64,000 nt of DNA from Cyclobacteriaceae bacterium. GTDB lineage: Bacteria; Bacteroidota; Bacteroidia; Cytophagales; Cyclobacteriaceae. Made by a program: the position numbers and the translations under genes. How positions within the stretch are numbered: the first letter of the stretch is position 1; each line of letters opens with the position of its first letter. The stretch lies in assembly GCA_028278225.1 (NCBI GenBank), contig JANQEU010000085.1, positions 1 through 64,000 on the forward strand, read 5' to 3'. Below the pieces are notes generated by a model that made no database searches, had not been told where the DNA came from, and saw nothing but the letters and a program-made list of their open reading frames with translations. This document shows, piece after piece, positions 1-9,452 of the stretch.

Positions 1-380
1 TCGACAAGTTTTTGGGATGGTGAGTTCCGGATCACAGTACAATCCGGATTACGAAGTAAATTTTGTTTGATCTGCTTGGATTTTACCACAGTTCATAACA
101 CACAAACATTATATAACAAAAAGGCATGAATTTGTGTCCAGTCGGCCAGCTGGCGGAACGGTTAACATATAATCAGATATTTAATTCTGTGTGAACTCCA
201 TTCCCATGTGGCACCAGTTAAAAAATGACCAGGAATTCTTCATACCGTAGTCCCCTCCTTCAGGCTGAGTATATTTTTTATCCATGTCGTGATCCGTAGT
301 TGGTTTTTTCTGAATAATTTGTAATGGTGTGTATAATGCAGATCACCGAATCATAATTAACGAAGGTAAACATTGTCCCC
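1..380. other. Intergenic region upstream of the APC-RCK permease
   Basis: No convincing coding sequence is seen on either strand. A short inverted repeat (CCGGAT...ATCCGG, about 27-47) lies near the left edge and may belong to the 3' region of a gene outside the window. An AT-rich stretch around 300-345 probably contains the promoter of the permease, but I found no clean TTTG/TAnnTTTG pair. Confidence 0.4.
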
Positions 381-2405
381 TTGGCTGAACAAGTGACATT
401 CAAACGAAACATTGGCCTGTTTATGGCGGTCATGATTGGCATAGGGGCCATGATGGGACCAGGTATTTTCGCTCTTCCCGGAGAGCTCGCTCATATGATC
501 GGGCCCCTGGGAATCCTGGTATATCTCGTCCTGGGGCTTGTTACGATAATCACCGCATTGAACTACAGCGAGTTAGGTGCTGCCATCCCAATAGCAGGTG
601 GCGGATATTCTTTTGTGAGTCGAACACTGCCAAAATCGGTTGCATTCTTTACAGGATGGTTTTTTTGGATAGGTAATACGGTTGCCTGCTCCATGTATGT
701 GATCATATTCTCGTTGACCATTCGCACCTATATATGGCATGAGGCAAATGTGGCGGTTTTAGTGGTATCCACTACCCTGTTTTTCGCACTCATCAATTGG
801 CGTGGCATGTCTGAAGCTATTAAGGTTATTACAGCCATGAACCTGATCGAGTTAGTGATCCTGGTTGGGGTTGCATTACTGGGTATAAGCGCTATTGAGG
901 CTCCCAATCTGGAACCTTTCGCTCCTATGGGATATGCACCTTTTTTGCCGGCAATGGCATTGATCTACGTCTCATACGTGGGCTATGAATTGATTACTGT
1001 AGCGTCGGAAGAAATCATCAATCCCGGGAAAACTATTCCGCGGGCCATTATGATAACGATGATCACGGCGATCACGATTTACGTGCTGGTCGTATGGGTC
1101 ATGATGGGAACCGTTCATTATTCAGAGCTGGCTGCCAGTGAAGTGCCCTTTATTTTTGCGGCCGAAAGAATATTCGGTAGCTGGGGCCGGTTGGCGGCGG
1201 TGACTGCCACGATAATGGCAAGCCTTTCTGCATTCAGTGTTACACTGGGGGCCAGTGCCAGGGTCCTCTATGCCCTGGGACGTGATGGTCATTTTCCGCA
1301 GATTTTTGCACGCCTGCATTCCCGGTACCGAACTCCCGATATTGCCCTCATTACGTGTACCCTGATGGTAATTGCCTTTGGAGCTGTAGGCATTGTGAAG
1401 TTTGCCGCTTCCATGAGCGATTTTGGATTCTTAATGGGATTAGGCTTTGTGAATATGGCGGTGATTGCACTTCACAGGAAAATGCCCAACCTGCGACAAC
1501 CGTACAAAGTAGCACTTTATCCGTGGGTACCCATCCTGGGAATAATTACTTGCTGGGCTTTTGTCCCGGCACTGGAGACAAGGAGTTTCATAGTAGGCGG
1601 CCTCCTTACTGTAGCCGGAGGGGCAATCTACCTTTTGAAGCCTGCTAATCGCAGGGAATTGACCTCGTTGAGCAAAAATGTTTCATATATTTCTTTTAAC
1701 TTAAAAAGAAGACAGAAGATGCGAATATTGATCATAGGAGCCGGAAGGCAAGGACGGAATATTGCGGATCGGCTATTGGCCAGGGACGAATACCGCCTGT
1801 TATTCAGGACAGTCGAGCACCAGGTTACATTCATTGAGGAAAATGAAGCGAGGTGCCAGGAGCTTGAACGCCGATACCACGCACCTATCTACCAGGGCGA
1901 TGGCACGAAAAAAGAGATCCTGGAACAGGTGGGTGTGCAAAACGTTGACGTTGCCATTGCGTCAACTAACGACGATGGCCGAAATACCATCATTGCTATG
2001 CAGGCAAAGCACCTCGGTATAAAACGGGTTATTTCCATCATCCACGACTCAGATTATGTACCGCTACTGGAGGAGAACGATGTGGAATGCATTAGTGCGC
2101 CGTGGTCCACCGCAGCCATGGTTGAAAACTACCTGGACAGGCCGGGTGTCGCTAAACTCATTGAAATCGGTTCCGGGGTAGCAAGCCTACTCGGTGTGCC
2201 CGTTGAAAAAGATTATAACGTAGTCGATATGCTCATACGGGAGATATCCATACCAAAAGAGTGTGTGGTCGCCGCAGTTATACGAGGAGATGAATTCGTC
2301 GTACCACGGGGAGATACTCAGATCAAGGAAGGAGACAGAGTAATTTTCATAGGACCGGAAGATGCCATCCAGAGAGCGCAAAGAGTCTTCAGCGCCTCAA
2401 AATGA
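381..2405 (+). CDS. APC-superfamily permease fused to a TrkA/RCK module
   Basis: Residues about 8-430 form a polytopic APC-type amino-acid/cation permease; the first helix carries the family motif GAMMGPGIF (22-30). From residue 447 (ATG codon at 1719) a TrkA_N Rossmann module begins with the nucleotide-binding motif GAGRQG (about 453-458), followed by a TrkA_C-like module to the end (about 590-672). The likely role is an inner-membrane transporter of amino acids or K+ gated by a dinucleotide or other ligand bound to the C-terminal module. The start is a TTG at 381: the frame is closed by TAA at 354, no ATG lies between, and the residues after TTG match the usual permease N-terminus (KRNIGLF). 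A GAAGG at 363-366 is a possible ribosome site. The substrate cannot be told from sequence. Confidence 0.85.
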   Translation: MAEQVTFKRNIGLFMAVMIGIGAMMGPGIFALPGELAHMIGPLGILVYLVLGLVTIITALNYSELGAAIPIAGGGYSFVSRTLPKSVAFFTGWFFWIGNTVACSMYVIIFSLTIRTYIWHEANVAVLVVSTTLFFALINWRGMSEAIKVITAMNLIELVILVGVALLGISAIEAPNLEPFAPMGYAPFLPAMALIYVSYVGYELITVASEEIINPGKTIPRAIMITMITAITIYVLVVWVMMGTVHYSELAASEVPFIFAAERIFGSWGRLAAVTATIMASLSAFSVTLGASARVLYALGRDGHFPQIFARLHSRYRTPDIALITCTLMVIAFGAVGIVKFAASMSDFGFLMGLGFVNMAVIALHRKMPNLRQPYKVALYPWVPILGIITCWAFVPALETRSFIVGGLLTVAGGAIYLLKPANRRELTSLSKNVSYISFNLKRRQKMRILIIGAGRQGRNIADRLLARDEYRLLFRTVEHQVTFIEENEARCQELERRYHAPIYQGDGTKKEILEQVGVQNVDVAIASTNDDGRNTIIAMQAKHLGIKRVISIIHDSDYVPLLEENDVECISAPWSTAAMVENYLDRPGVAKLIEIGSGVASLLGVPVEKDYNVVDMLIREISIPKECVVAAVIRGDEFVVPRGDTQIKEGDRVIFIGPEDAIQRAQRVFSASK

Positions 2406-2660
2406 GAGATGACTGTGTTGATCCAATCCCTAACACATTTAAAATGTTGCAAAATTGCACCCCATTTGATCCCTCTTCTGGACCACCGAAATTTCAGGTG
2501 AAGGTTGTATCTCCTTCCTCCTGGTGATAGCCAGTTGCATATCGTCAAAGGTTTTATATTTAAACAAATTCCACCGTGGACAATGGATCAAATCATGTTG
2601 TAAGAACTAGTTAATGAGATAGTTATATTAAGTTACGTATTATAATTCCCAAATGAGACC

Positions 2661-3944
2661 ATGACATTACCGGAAATAATTGGAGTTGCCACAGGGATTG
2701 CAGGTGCAATAGGCTTAATTGTTAAAATAACACAGTATGTGACAAAGTTGCAATCACAAATAAAGATCGAAAGGTTGGAAATAGCTAAGGAAGAGGCAGA
2801 TAAGGTCCAGGCTAATTTAGAAGCCACAAATAAGTTGCTATTGGAAGAACTCTATGTCGCGAAAAAATCCGGAGCTGCAATTTCTGCCAAAAAATCTGAG
2901 ATTGACGACGAGTTGATTAGCATAATGAATATTTTGTCTGCCGGCGGTGCATCAATTTATTTACCCCTGCTTAACCTGGATCGTAAGGCGCAAGGAATGG
3001 TTTTCCTGTCAATCCAGCCAATTACTCAGCAAACAATGAAACTGAGGAAAAAGATTATCCCAATGGACAGCTTAACGGGCAAATGTTTTGAAAGCAGAAG
3101 ACCGATCGTTTCCTCAAATGCCAAAAAATCAAAAGATCATTTCGATAAAGCAGACGAATTATCAGGATATAATACCGAGGACATCCTGACTCTTCCCATC
3201 GAGAAGAGCAATGAAGTCCTTGGAGTGTTACAACTGTTAAATAAAAAAGACGGAGTGAGATTTACGGAGAAAGACATTGATGATGTGAAACAATTCTCTC
3301 AGAGGCTGGCCACAGCTTTATTGGAATTCACATCACTTCCTAATTATATGGACATTTTGGGCGTTCAGCCTGAACAACCGGATGAATATGCCACGATAAT
3401 GTTTTGCGATTTATCGTCTTCTTCCAGCTTATTTCGTGAGCTAAATATTTCCACTGCGATCCATCATATTAACGAATACCTGGAACAGGTATGTAATGTC
3501 GCTTTCAAATATGGTGCGACAGTAGATAAATATATGGGAGATGCTGTTCTGTTAAGGTTTAATGTTCCTCAGAAAGTTCAAAACCACCAATTCGAGGCCA
3601 TTAAAGCGGCTATTGAAATTAACAAAGCATTTGATCAATTAAAAAAAGATTGGAGTATTATGGGGGATGCGCTTGACCGTCTGCACACAAGAGCAGGAAT
3701 TGCCTATGGTCCGGTGAAGAAAGTAAATATCGGCCATCCACAATATCAATATTTGACAGTATTTGGACCGGCGGTCAATGCAGCTGTAAACCTTTGTGAG
3801 AGCAGTTCCAGAACCAGGAATACTATTGTTGTGGACGAACAGCTTTATGAACAGGTATCAGGATCATTCACCTTCAAAAAATTTCCGGAGTCAGAGCTAG
3901 GGAAAGCAAAGAATTATACAAAATCCGCATACGAAATTGTTTAA
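2661..3944 (+). CDS. GAF domain-class III adenylate/guanylate cyclase-like protein
   Basis: The layout is an N-terminal hydrophobic helix (about 5-27), a coiled coil (about 30-75), a GAF-like sensor (about 85-225) and a class III nucleotide cyclase catalytic domain (about 240-425). Metal-binding aspartates are visible at D250 (CDLSS) and D294 (KYMGD), with the base-specificity pair K290 and T366; a Thr at the second position is compatible with ATP. The transition-state Asn N373 is present, but the Arg normally four residues later is N377. The catalytic activity is therefore uncertain. The protein probably sits on the inner membrane and couples a GAF ligand to cyclic nucleotide production or to a regulatory role. 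It stands alone, 255 nt after the permease. Confidence 0.8.
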   Translation: MTLPEIIGVATGIAGAIGLIVKITQYVTKLQSQIKIERLEIAKEEADKVQANLEATNKLLLEELYVAKKSGAAISAKKSEIDDELISIMNILSAGGASIYLPLLNLDRKAQGMVFLSIQPITQQTMKLRKKIIPMDSLTGKCFESRRPIVSSNAKKSKDHFDKADELSGYNTEDILTLPIEKSNEVLGVLQLLNKKDGVRFTEKDIDDVKQFSQRLATALLEFTSLPNYMDILGVQPEQPDEYATIMFCDLSSSSSLFRELNISTAIHHINEYLEQVCNVAFKYGATVDKYMGDAVLLRFNVPQKVQNHQFEAIKAAIEINKAFDQLKKDWSIMGDALDRLHTRAGIAYGPVKKVNIGHPQYQYLTVFGPAVNAAVNLCESSSRTRNTIVVDEQLYEQVSGSFTFKKFPESELGKAKNYTKSAYEIV

Positions 3945-4002
3945 TCACCTTCCATTTATATCCTCATTGTGTATTAATTCCGCAAGCCGTATGATTATGC
4001 CC

Positions 4003-4049
4003 TGTGATGCTAAGTCATCATGAGCTTGTCGAATGATCGAAGCATCAGT
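4003..4049. repeat. REP-like imperfect palindrome
   Basis: Outer arms TGATGCT (4005-4011) and AGCATCA (4041-4047) enclose a CATGAGCTTGTCGA core. This resembles the dispersed palindrome with a GAGCTTGTCGAAG core that is common between genes in Bacteroidota. It sits between two converging genes (ends at 3944 and 4169), so it may act as a bidirectional terminator. A shorter degenerate fragment (TGTCATGCTGAGTCATC) occurs near 5808-5825. Confidence 0.55.
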
Positions 4050-4168
4050 GCTTGAGTAAATCTATCTAACTCTAAAGCCTGCTAATATGACTACCATGCC
4101 TACTACTGAATATTTGGACTTCAAAGCTCTGCTCGCTATCATATTCCAGAGGCAAATGCGGTTAAATG

Positions 4169-5383
4169 TTAAACCTTTTTAAACAAATATTCTGTTGCAT
4201 TATCAACACCGATCTTTTTAATCCATTCTGCGGAGTCAATGTCCTTAAAATAACCACGTAATATCCTGGTGAGTTTTCTTTTAGTAGCTGTCAAAAAGTA
4301 ATCAGAACCATGAAGAGTCCTTTCGGATACTATAGGGTTGTGCTTTAACCACCGCTTCAAGATTTTGTTGTATTTGCGATAGTTAAACGTAAAAGAAAAG
4401 TCTGAATACACATTTTCAAATCTGGGATCCTGTAGGATCATGAGAATTGTCGTAATCCATTTGCTGGAGTAAGTTTTAGTAAAAATCTCCCATTCTTCAT
4501 TTCCACCGAAATGGGCAAGGTTTAGTTTAAGCTTTGGGTATGCCTCTAATACTGGTATCCAGTGTTCAGGGCCATTAAAAAAGAGTCTATAATCTTTCTC
4601 CTCTTTTTTTCGTGACTGTTTCGGGAATTCTTTGAATTCTACAGGATTTGGAACGATTTTACCATTTATGACCCTGCTTGTCTTAATATTAAATTTTCTG
4701 CTGGTAGCCCGCGTTAACGCACTGCTACAGTGTGTTAAGACAGGAATCGAGTATTTTTGACAAATTTCAAAGATGGGCATCAATCTGGGATGAGAGGGTA
4801 AGTACCCTAATGACGGATAAATTTTTACACCAAAGAAATTGTAATCTTTAAATGCCTTGATAAATAGCTCCTCCATATCATCGTTCATTTCAGGATCCAA
4901 TGCAACAAATGGTAATATGGTGTCGGGGTGACTTTGCCAAAGTCGATGCATTTCCTCAAGCTGATCCCAAATGTTCTTATAGTCCATTCCATCGTCTTTG
5001 ATAGATGACATATCCACCATCAAAGTGACTAAAATCGGATCATAACCAAATTTTCGGTAGCTACTTACCAGATAATTCAGATGGTCTTCTTTTTTCATTC
5101 TCAGTCTTTTGAGTAACCGGGTTAGATCCGCTATTTCTAAAAAAGGCAGTTGGTCAATGACGAAAATAACGGTAGCCAACACATCGGCCCATGCCTTACT
5201 GGCATCCACTTTCATTCCCAAAAAATGGTCAGGGACATGCTCATCGCCAAAAATGTGAGTGTGAACATCGAAAATAATATCTTGCTCATCAAGTCGGCCT
5301 TTCAGTTTTTTATGAGCACGATCCAAGGGATCCTTTGATAAAAATGATGTTTGGTCTTTTAGTTCCTGGTACGATAACGCCAT
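4169..5383 (-). CDS. Amidohydrolase-family (TIM-barrel) metal-dependent hydrolase
   Basis: The 404-aa protein shows the amidohydrolase-2 (COG2159-like) layout: an N-terminal HxH metal motif (H41, H43 in DVHTH), a third His in PVLTHC (H218), a fourth in LNLAHFGGNE (H291) and a late Asp in LHGSDYF (D361). GVKIYP (K187) lies at the end of a central strand, as in this superfamily. It has no signal peptide, so it is probably a cytosolic hydrolase or decarboxylase; substrate not predictable. It is monocistronic on the minus strand and converges with the cyclase gene. Confidence 0.75.
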   Translation of the reverse strand: MALSYQELKDQTSFLSKDPLDRAHKKLKGRLDEQDIIFDVHTHIFGDEHVPDHFLGMKVDASKAWADVLATVIFVIDQLPFLEIADLTRLLKRLRMKKEDHLNYLVSSYRKFGYDPILVTLMVDMSSIKDDGMDYKNIWDQLEEMHRLWQSHPDTILPFVALDPEMNDDMEELFIKAFKDYNFFGVKIYPSLGYLPSHPRLMPIFEICQKYSIPVLTHCSSALTRATSRKFNIKTSRVINGKIVPNPVEFKEFPKQSRKKEEKDYRLFFNGPEHWIPVLEAYPKLKLNLAHFGGNEEWEIFTKTYSSKWITTILMILQDPRFENVYSDFSFTFNYRKYNKILKRWLKHNPIVSERTLHGSDYFLTATKRKLTRILRGYFKDIDSAEWIKKIGVDNATEYLFKKV

Positions 5384-6004
5384 GATTCTTTATATCTAAA
5401 ATTGAGCGGATTAAACATTCAAATTTGTGTAGCCTCAATATGAAACCAATCTATGTTGAATTGGCCTTGTTCCATTCTTGAGGTTTGATGATTTCATCAA
5501 TTTGAAATTGTAACTTATGTATAAATGCAGTACAGAACAATACCTTTTTTTGGGTATTTTTCAAAGGTTCGGAAGGATTGAAATTTTGCGGAAGTGAATC
5601 TAAATTTATTTAGGCTGGAATACTTCTATAGTGTCGCACACATTCATCTTTTACCAATACTTTACCTCACCCTAAAAAAGCTGAAAGAGTGCTCGTTCCG
5701 TCTGAGAAATGATAATAATGAGAAAACTACGAGCACAATTATTACCATTTTATTTTTTAATGATCACAGGTTAGCCTATCTACTCCAGTATTTCCACCTA
5801 CCCACTGTCATGCTGAGTCATCAAGAGCAGTGCCCCTATTCTTTTTCCTTTCGATCACGTCGCAGGTTTCCCTGATTACATAATTTGCCGATATATAAAC
5901 TGAAGCCCGATTGCCTCAATACCAAAATTTGGTTCTTTAAACACCTTATGTATCTTTATAGTGATCACATCATTATCAATAATCACATCATCATCATTTA
6001 AAAC
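5384..6004. other. 621-nt intergenic region between divergent genes
   Basis: No credible gene is seen. A weak terminator-like hairpin (AATACC 5539-5544, GGTATT 5553-5558, followed by T) and a fragment of the REP-like element near 5808-5825 are present. The last 100 nt are AT-rich with repeated ATCACATCAT words and probably carry the promoter of the DUF350 operon. Confidence 0.4.
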
Positions 6005-6589
6005 ATGAATTGGAACACCTTCATTTTTGCAACCTATGAAATGATTCTGGCTGTTGTATTCAGCCTTATCACCGTATTGATCACCAAGTTTGTTCTTAAC
6101 AAAACACTCCTGAAAAAGGATCTTGAAACAGACGCCGATAACCTGGCCGTTTCCATCTTTGGCGGTACCATTATTTTGTGCATACTCTTATTGGTGAGTT
6201 CGAGTATAGCGCCTGCAGTCGATACGCTTAATGTGATGGTGCTCACGGGCAAAACGATTACATTTAAAATGATGGGGACTTCGTTCCTTTATTTCTTGCT
6301 GTTTTACCTCGTCGCACTCTTTTTCTCCATAGTACTGTTGTTTACCGCCTTACGGATATATGTGGCATCGACTCGCCGGGTTGATGAGGCAAAGGAACTC
6401 AGTAAGGACAATACCGCCGTTTCAGTGCTGATGTCCATTGTCATGATCGGCATCACGATTTCAGTGCAACCCACATTGGAACGCTTCATTTTTAGTCTGG
6501 TGAATTATAACATGACGGAAACCATCGAAGAGGTGGACCCGAATGTAGAGGAAATGGTCATTCCCAAACAAAAGATCAACCCGAATTAA
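6005..6589 (+). CDS. DUF350-like polytopic membrane protein
   Basis: This 194-aa protein has about five hydrophobic helices in two related halves. Each half opens with an acidic segment followed by a helix (ETDADNLAVSIFGG at about 42-55 and AKELSKDNTAVSVL further on), which resembles the duplicated core of DUF350 (YjfL-like) proteins. The assignment is by pattern only. The stop codon at 6587-6589 is directly followed by the ATG of the transglutaminase-like gene at 6590, so the two are almost certainly translationally coupled. The function of DUF350 proteins is poorly defined; an inner-membrane role is inferred. Confidence 0.55.
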   Translation: MNWNTFIFATYEMILAVVFSLITVLITKFVLNKTLLKKDLETDADNLAVSIFGGTIILCILLLVSSSIAPAVDTLNVMVLTGKTITFKMMGTSFLYFLLFYLVALFFSIVLLFTALRIYVASTRRVDEAKELSKDNTAVSVLMSIVMIGITISVQPTLERFIFSLVNYNMTETIEEVDPNVEEMVIPKQKINPN

Positions 6590-7882
6590 ATGCGTCAGTC
6601 CGGTCTGATAGCAATCCTCTCGGCATTGCTGGTTTTTTCCCTTGCGGGGATCCACCGGCTCAATAAGTATGTTCACAGGGAGCAATTATTTCCCATCACC
6701 CGCTATTCTTCCGATGTAATTCTGTCCGGAACCCCGGCCCGTTTCCAAAAAAACGTACATGTCAAAAAGGAGATCACCCAAAAAAAAGGTAAGTATCATA
6801 TCAAGTATGCTTTTAAGGATCACCTGGACATCCCGCGAATATGGAGTGTTACCTTCCCGTCGAAGCAGACAAATGAAATGATCTATAAGTTTGGCGTTGA
6901 TCCACGGGTTTATGAACCCTTTGAACGATCAGCAGAGGTGATTGTCCAGCGCAAAATGGAAATCAACGCCGGACTGTTTAAGGAAGAAGATGGCTATGTG
7001 ATGCCCGACCTCAACGCCATTGCGGCCTATTACAAGGGATTCACGAAACCAATAGCCGACTTTATCCGGGTCAATCTGGGATCCGGAGCGGGAAAACGTG
7101 AGTCACTGGATTTTGCACTGAGCTTTTGCCAGGATATCCCCTACGGTATCCCCCCTTCCCGGTTTAATGAAAAAGAGATTGGAGAAATGTTTTCTCCTCC
7201 GCAGGCGCTCCTGAACATGTTCGGGGATTGTGATACCAAAGCTGTTATTTTTACCTCTACCATGTCTCATTTCGGATGGCAGGACATGATCTACATCCAG
7301 GTACCGGGTCACCTGCTCATGGGAATCGAGGGATTGCCCCGTCCTTATGACGCCTATGTTCAGTTCAAAAACAAAAAGTACATCTTCGCAGAGCCAGTTG
7401 GTCCGGGAAGGTACCGGCTTGGTGAAGTAAGGCAGGCTTATCCAAAATTGGGAGGGGTCATAGAAGTTGATATTGACAAGGAGTATGAACCCGTCCCATA
7501 CACGTTTATCGAACTGGACGAAGAGGATCCATTCTTACTATCGGTCAGAAATGCTTATTCCCGTAGCAAGCCCATTAGTACAGAAGATACTGGTCCATCG
7601 GCCGAGGTATTCGGTAACCGGGCATCAGATGATCAGGGGCAAATAAGTATCTGGATCAATTCACCCGACTTTGGTGAAGTGACGGTTTTGATTGACGATG
7701 AAGAGTTTGGTACACTCACACACTATTTTGATGAAACACCAAGTTGCGGACAACCTGGCACCCTGTCAGTTCTTAAGCCTCCGGGTACCTACCCGTTCAA
7801 GGCTCAATCAGCTGCTGCCATATGGGAAGGTGATGCGGTATTTACTGCCAACAGTTGTCTGATACTCGAGATTGGCAAGTAA
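6590..7882 (+). CDS. Membrane-anchored transglutaminase-like protein
   Basis: An N-terminal hydrophobic segment (about 5-20) can act as a signal anchor. The central region contains a papain/transglutaminase-like triad: Cys in GDCDTKA (C214), His in VPGHLLMG (H241) and an acidic residue in FAEPV (E268, where Asp is usual). The C-terminal 110 residues look like a small beta-domain (about 340-430) with two Cys that may form a disulfide. It is likely a periplasmic cysteine-type hydrolase or crosslinking enzyme working with the preceding DUF350-like membrane protein, with which it is directly abutted. Substrate unknown. Confidence 0.65.
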   Translation: MRQSGLIAILSALLVFSLAGIHRLNKYVHREQLFPITRYSSDVILSGTPARFQKNVHVKKEITQKKGKYHIKYAFKDHLDIPRIWSVTFPSKQTNEMIYKFGVDPRVYEPFERSAEVIVQRKMEINAGLFKEEDGYVMPDLNAIAAYYKGFTKPIADFIRVNLGSGAGKRESLDFALSFCQDIPYGIPPSRFNEKEIGEMFSPPQALLNMFGDCDTKAVIFTSTMSHFGWQDMIYIQVPGHLLMGIEGLPRPYDAYVQFKNKKYIFAEPVGPGRYRLGEVRQAYPKLGGVIEVDIDKEYEPVPYTFIELDEEDPFLLSVRNAYSRSKPISTEDTGPSAEVFGNRASDDQGQISIWINSPDFGEVTVLIDDEEFGTLTHYFDETPSCGQPGTLSVLKPPGTYPFKAQSAAAIWEGDAVFTANSCLILEIGK

Positions 7883-7948
7883 ATGCGGTAACACAAGGAG
7901 AATAGAATTTTTGCTTAACTTCAATAGAAAGGACAATATTATTGAGAG

Positions 7949-9076
7949 ATGGATATGATCTTCACCATAGGGATTTTTACCTCTCTATTTTTCTTTATTC
8001 TATTACTCAACAAAAAGAATAAATCGCTACCGGATGGTATACTGGCTATCTGGATGCTGGTAATTGGCATCCATCTGACAAGTACTTACATAAATACCGA
8101 AGGATACTGGGACATATACCCACACCTGATTGGCATCACCGTGCCCTTCCCTTTTTTTTATGGTCCGTTACTTTATCTGTATGTTGCCTATTCGATCAAG
8201 GATGGTCGTCGGATAAGCAGGCAAGACTACCTGCACTTCCTTCCTATTGTGCTTACCTACCTGTACATGTCCAGGTTCTACTTTTTTTATTCCGCCGAAG
8301 AAAAACGGTTGGTGGATAAAGGTTTGGTGGACGATTTTGGCACTTTTTCCAATATCCTGGTAGTGTCCATGATCGTTTCCGCAATTACGTATGCCATATT
8401 CTCCTATCGCTTACTAAACAGGCATAAAAGACTGATCGAGAATAATTTTTCCGATACTGAGCATATCAATCTCAATTGGCTTAAAAGTTTTATTTGGGGA
8501 GTTGCGCTCATTTTCATTTCTGTGACTTTAGTCCTTGTTTCCAGGGATATAATGGGGATCACCTACCCTTTTAATCCTGATTTCATTTTTTATTCGATAA
8601 TTGTTTTTGCTACCCTAAGCCTGGGATATTTTGGTATCCGCCATGAGAATATTTTTACCGACAACGTGATCATGGAAACAGAAACGCAATCAAAAGGGAC
8701 CTACAAAAGTTCGAACCTGCAAAAAGATATGGCCACTGATAAACACAAGGCGCTCATAAAGTTAATGGTGGAGCAAAAACCATATCTCGAACCAAATTTG
8801 ACCCTGAATGCACTGGCAGACAGGCTTGATATTTCCCTGCATCACCTATCTCAGATCATCAATCAGTTTGAAAAGCAAAACTTTAATGACTTTGTCAATA
8901 AATACCGTGTGGAAGAATTCATCGACAGGGCTTCCAAAGACAGTCATTTCAGTTTTCTGGCACTTGCCCTGGATTCAGGTTTTAATTCCAAATCAACTTT
9001 TAACGCGGTCTTCAGAAAACATAAAGGCGTAACCCCCTCCCAATTCATTGCCGCTCACCTGGTCAAAGCATCTTAA
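7949..9076 (+). CDS. Membrane-bound AraC-family transcriptional regulator
   Basis: The first ~230 residues hold about six to seven hydrophobic helices, followed by a linker and a C-terminal AraC/XylS DNA-binding domain (about 270-372). The first helix-turn-helix is in LTLNALADRLDISLHHLSQ and the second lies before the conserved GFNSKSTFNAVFRKHKGVTPSQF ending. This layout is common in Bacteroidota, where the membrane part is thought to sense an envelope signal. The gene stands 66 nt after the transglutaminase gene. A second ATG lies two codons inside the chosen start. Confidence 0.85.
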   Translation: MDMIFTIGIFTSLFFFILLLNKKNKSLPDGILAIWMLVIGIHLTSTYINTEGYWDIYPHLIGITVPFPFFYGPLLYLYVAYSIKDGRRISRQDYLHFLPIVLTYLYMSRFYFFYSAEEKRLVDKGLVDDFGTFSNILVVSMIVSAITYAIFSYRLLNRHKRLIENNFSDTEHINLNWLKSFIWGVALIFISVTLVLVSRDIMGITYPFNPDFIFYSIIVFATLSLGYFGIRHENIFTDNVIMETETQSKGTYKSSNLQKDMATDKHKALIKLMVEQKPYLEPNLTLNALADRLDISLHHLSQIINQFEKQNFNDFVNKYRVEEFIDRASKDSHFSFLALALDSGFNSKSTFNAVFRKHKGVTPSQFIAAHLVKAS

Positions 9077-9452
9077 GCAAACGTAAGTTCGACCATAGAA
9101 AACAGCAAAAACCGAACTTACCCTTTCCCAGAGGGTCATTTGTGGTGATCTGTGGGCTGGAATCGCCCGTGGAGTCTCCGGATTGGGATTCCACGGTTTC
9201 CCTCCGTCTACCCCGAACCCAAAGAAGCCTCTGAAATTGGGTTTTTGCGGTTATTGCGAATTGCCACGGAAAGGCTACATCAACTCACCCTAAAGTGATT
9301 TTTTCATTGAGAAGTGATTTTGTTAACTATCTGATATTCAAACTTTTAATAGTCTCATCTTATAATCCCGCACCTATACAAAGTCTCGTTTTATAAAGCC
9401 GGGCGATAAAGGGCGGGAAAAGATTTCCATTTGCTTAAAACATCATCGCAAA
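9077..9452. other. 376-nt intergenic region with several hairpins
   Basis: No gene is seen. The region holds a short inverted repeat just after the AraC stop (GTAAGTTCG 9083-9091, CGAACTTAC 9113-9121) related to the CGTGAGTTCG family found elsewhere in the window, a CCGTGGA/TCCACGG hairpin around 9169-9197, a terminator-like hairpin at 9216-9246, and AT-rich DNA leading to the CPBP gene. Confidence 0.45.
9216..9246 (+). terminator. Candidate intrinsic terminator
   Basis: Arms AACCCAA (9216-9222) and TTGGGTT (9237-9243) with a 14-nt loop, followed by further T residues. It lies 140 nt after the AraC regulator stop, so it could end that transcript or a longer 3' region. Confidence 0.4.

Noticed and set aside
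5594-5875. 93-codon + strand open frame in the gap before the DUF350 gene
   Set aside because: No family features, low-complexity composition, crosses a REP-like fragment, and no ribosome site.
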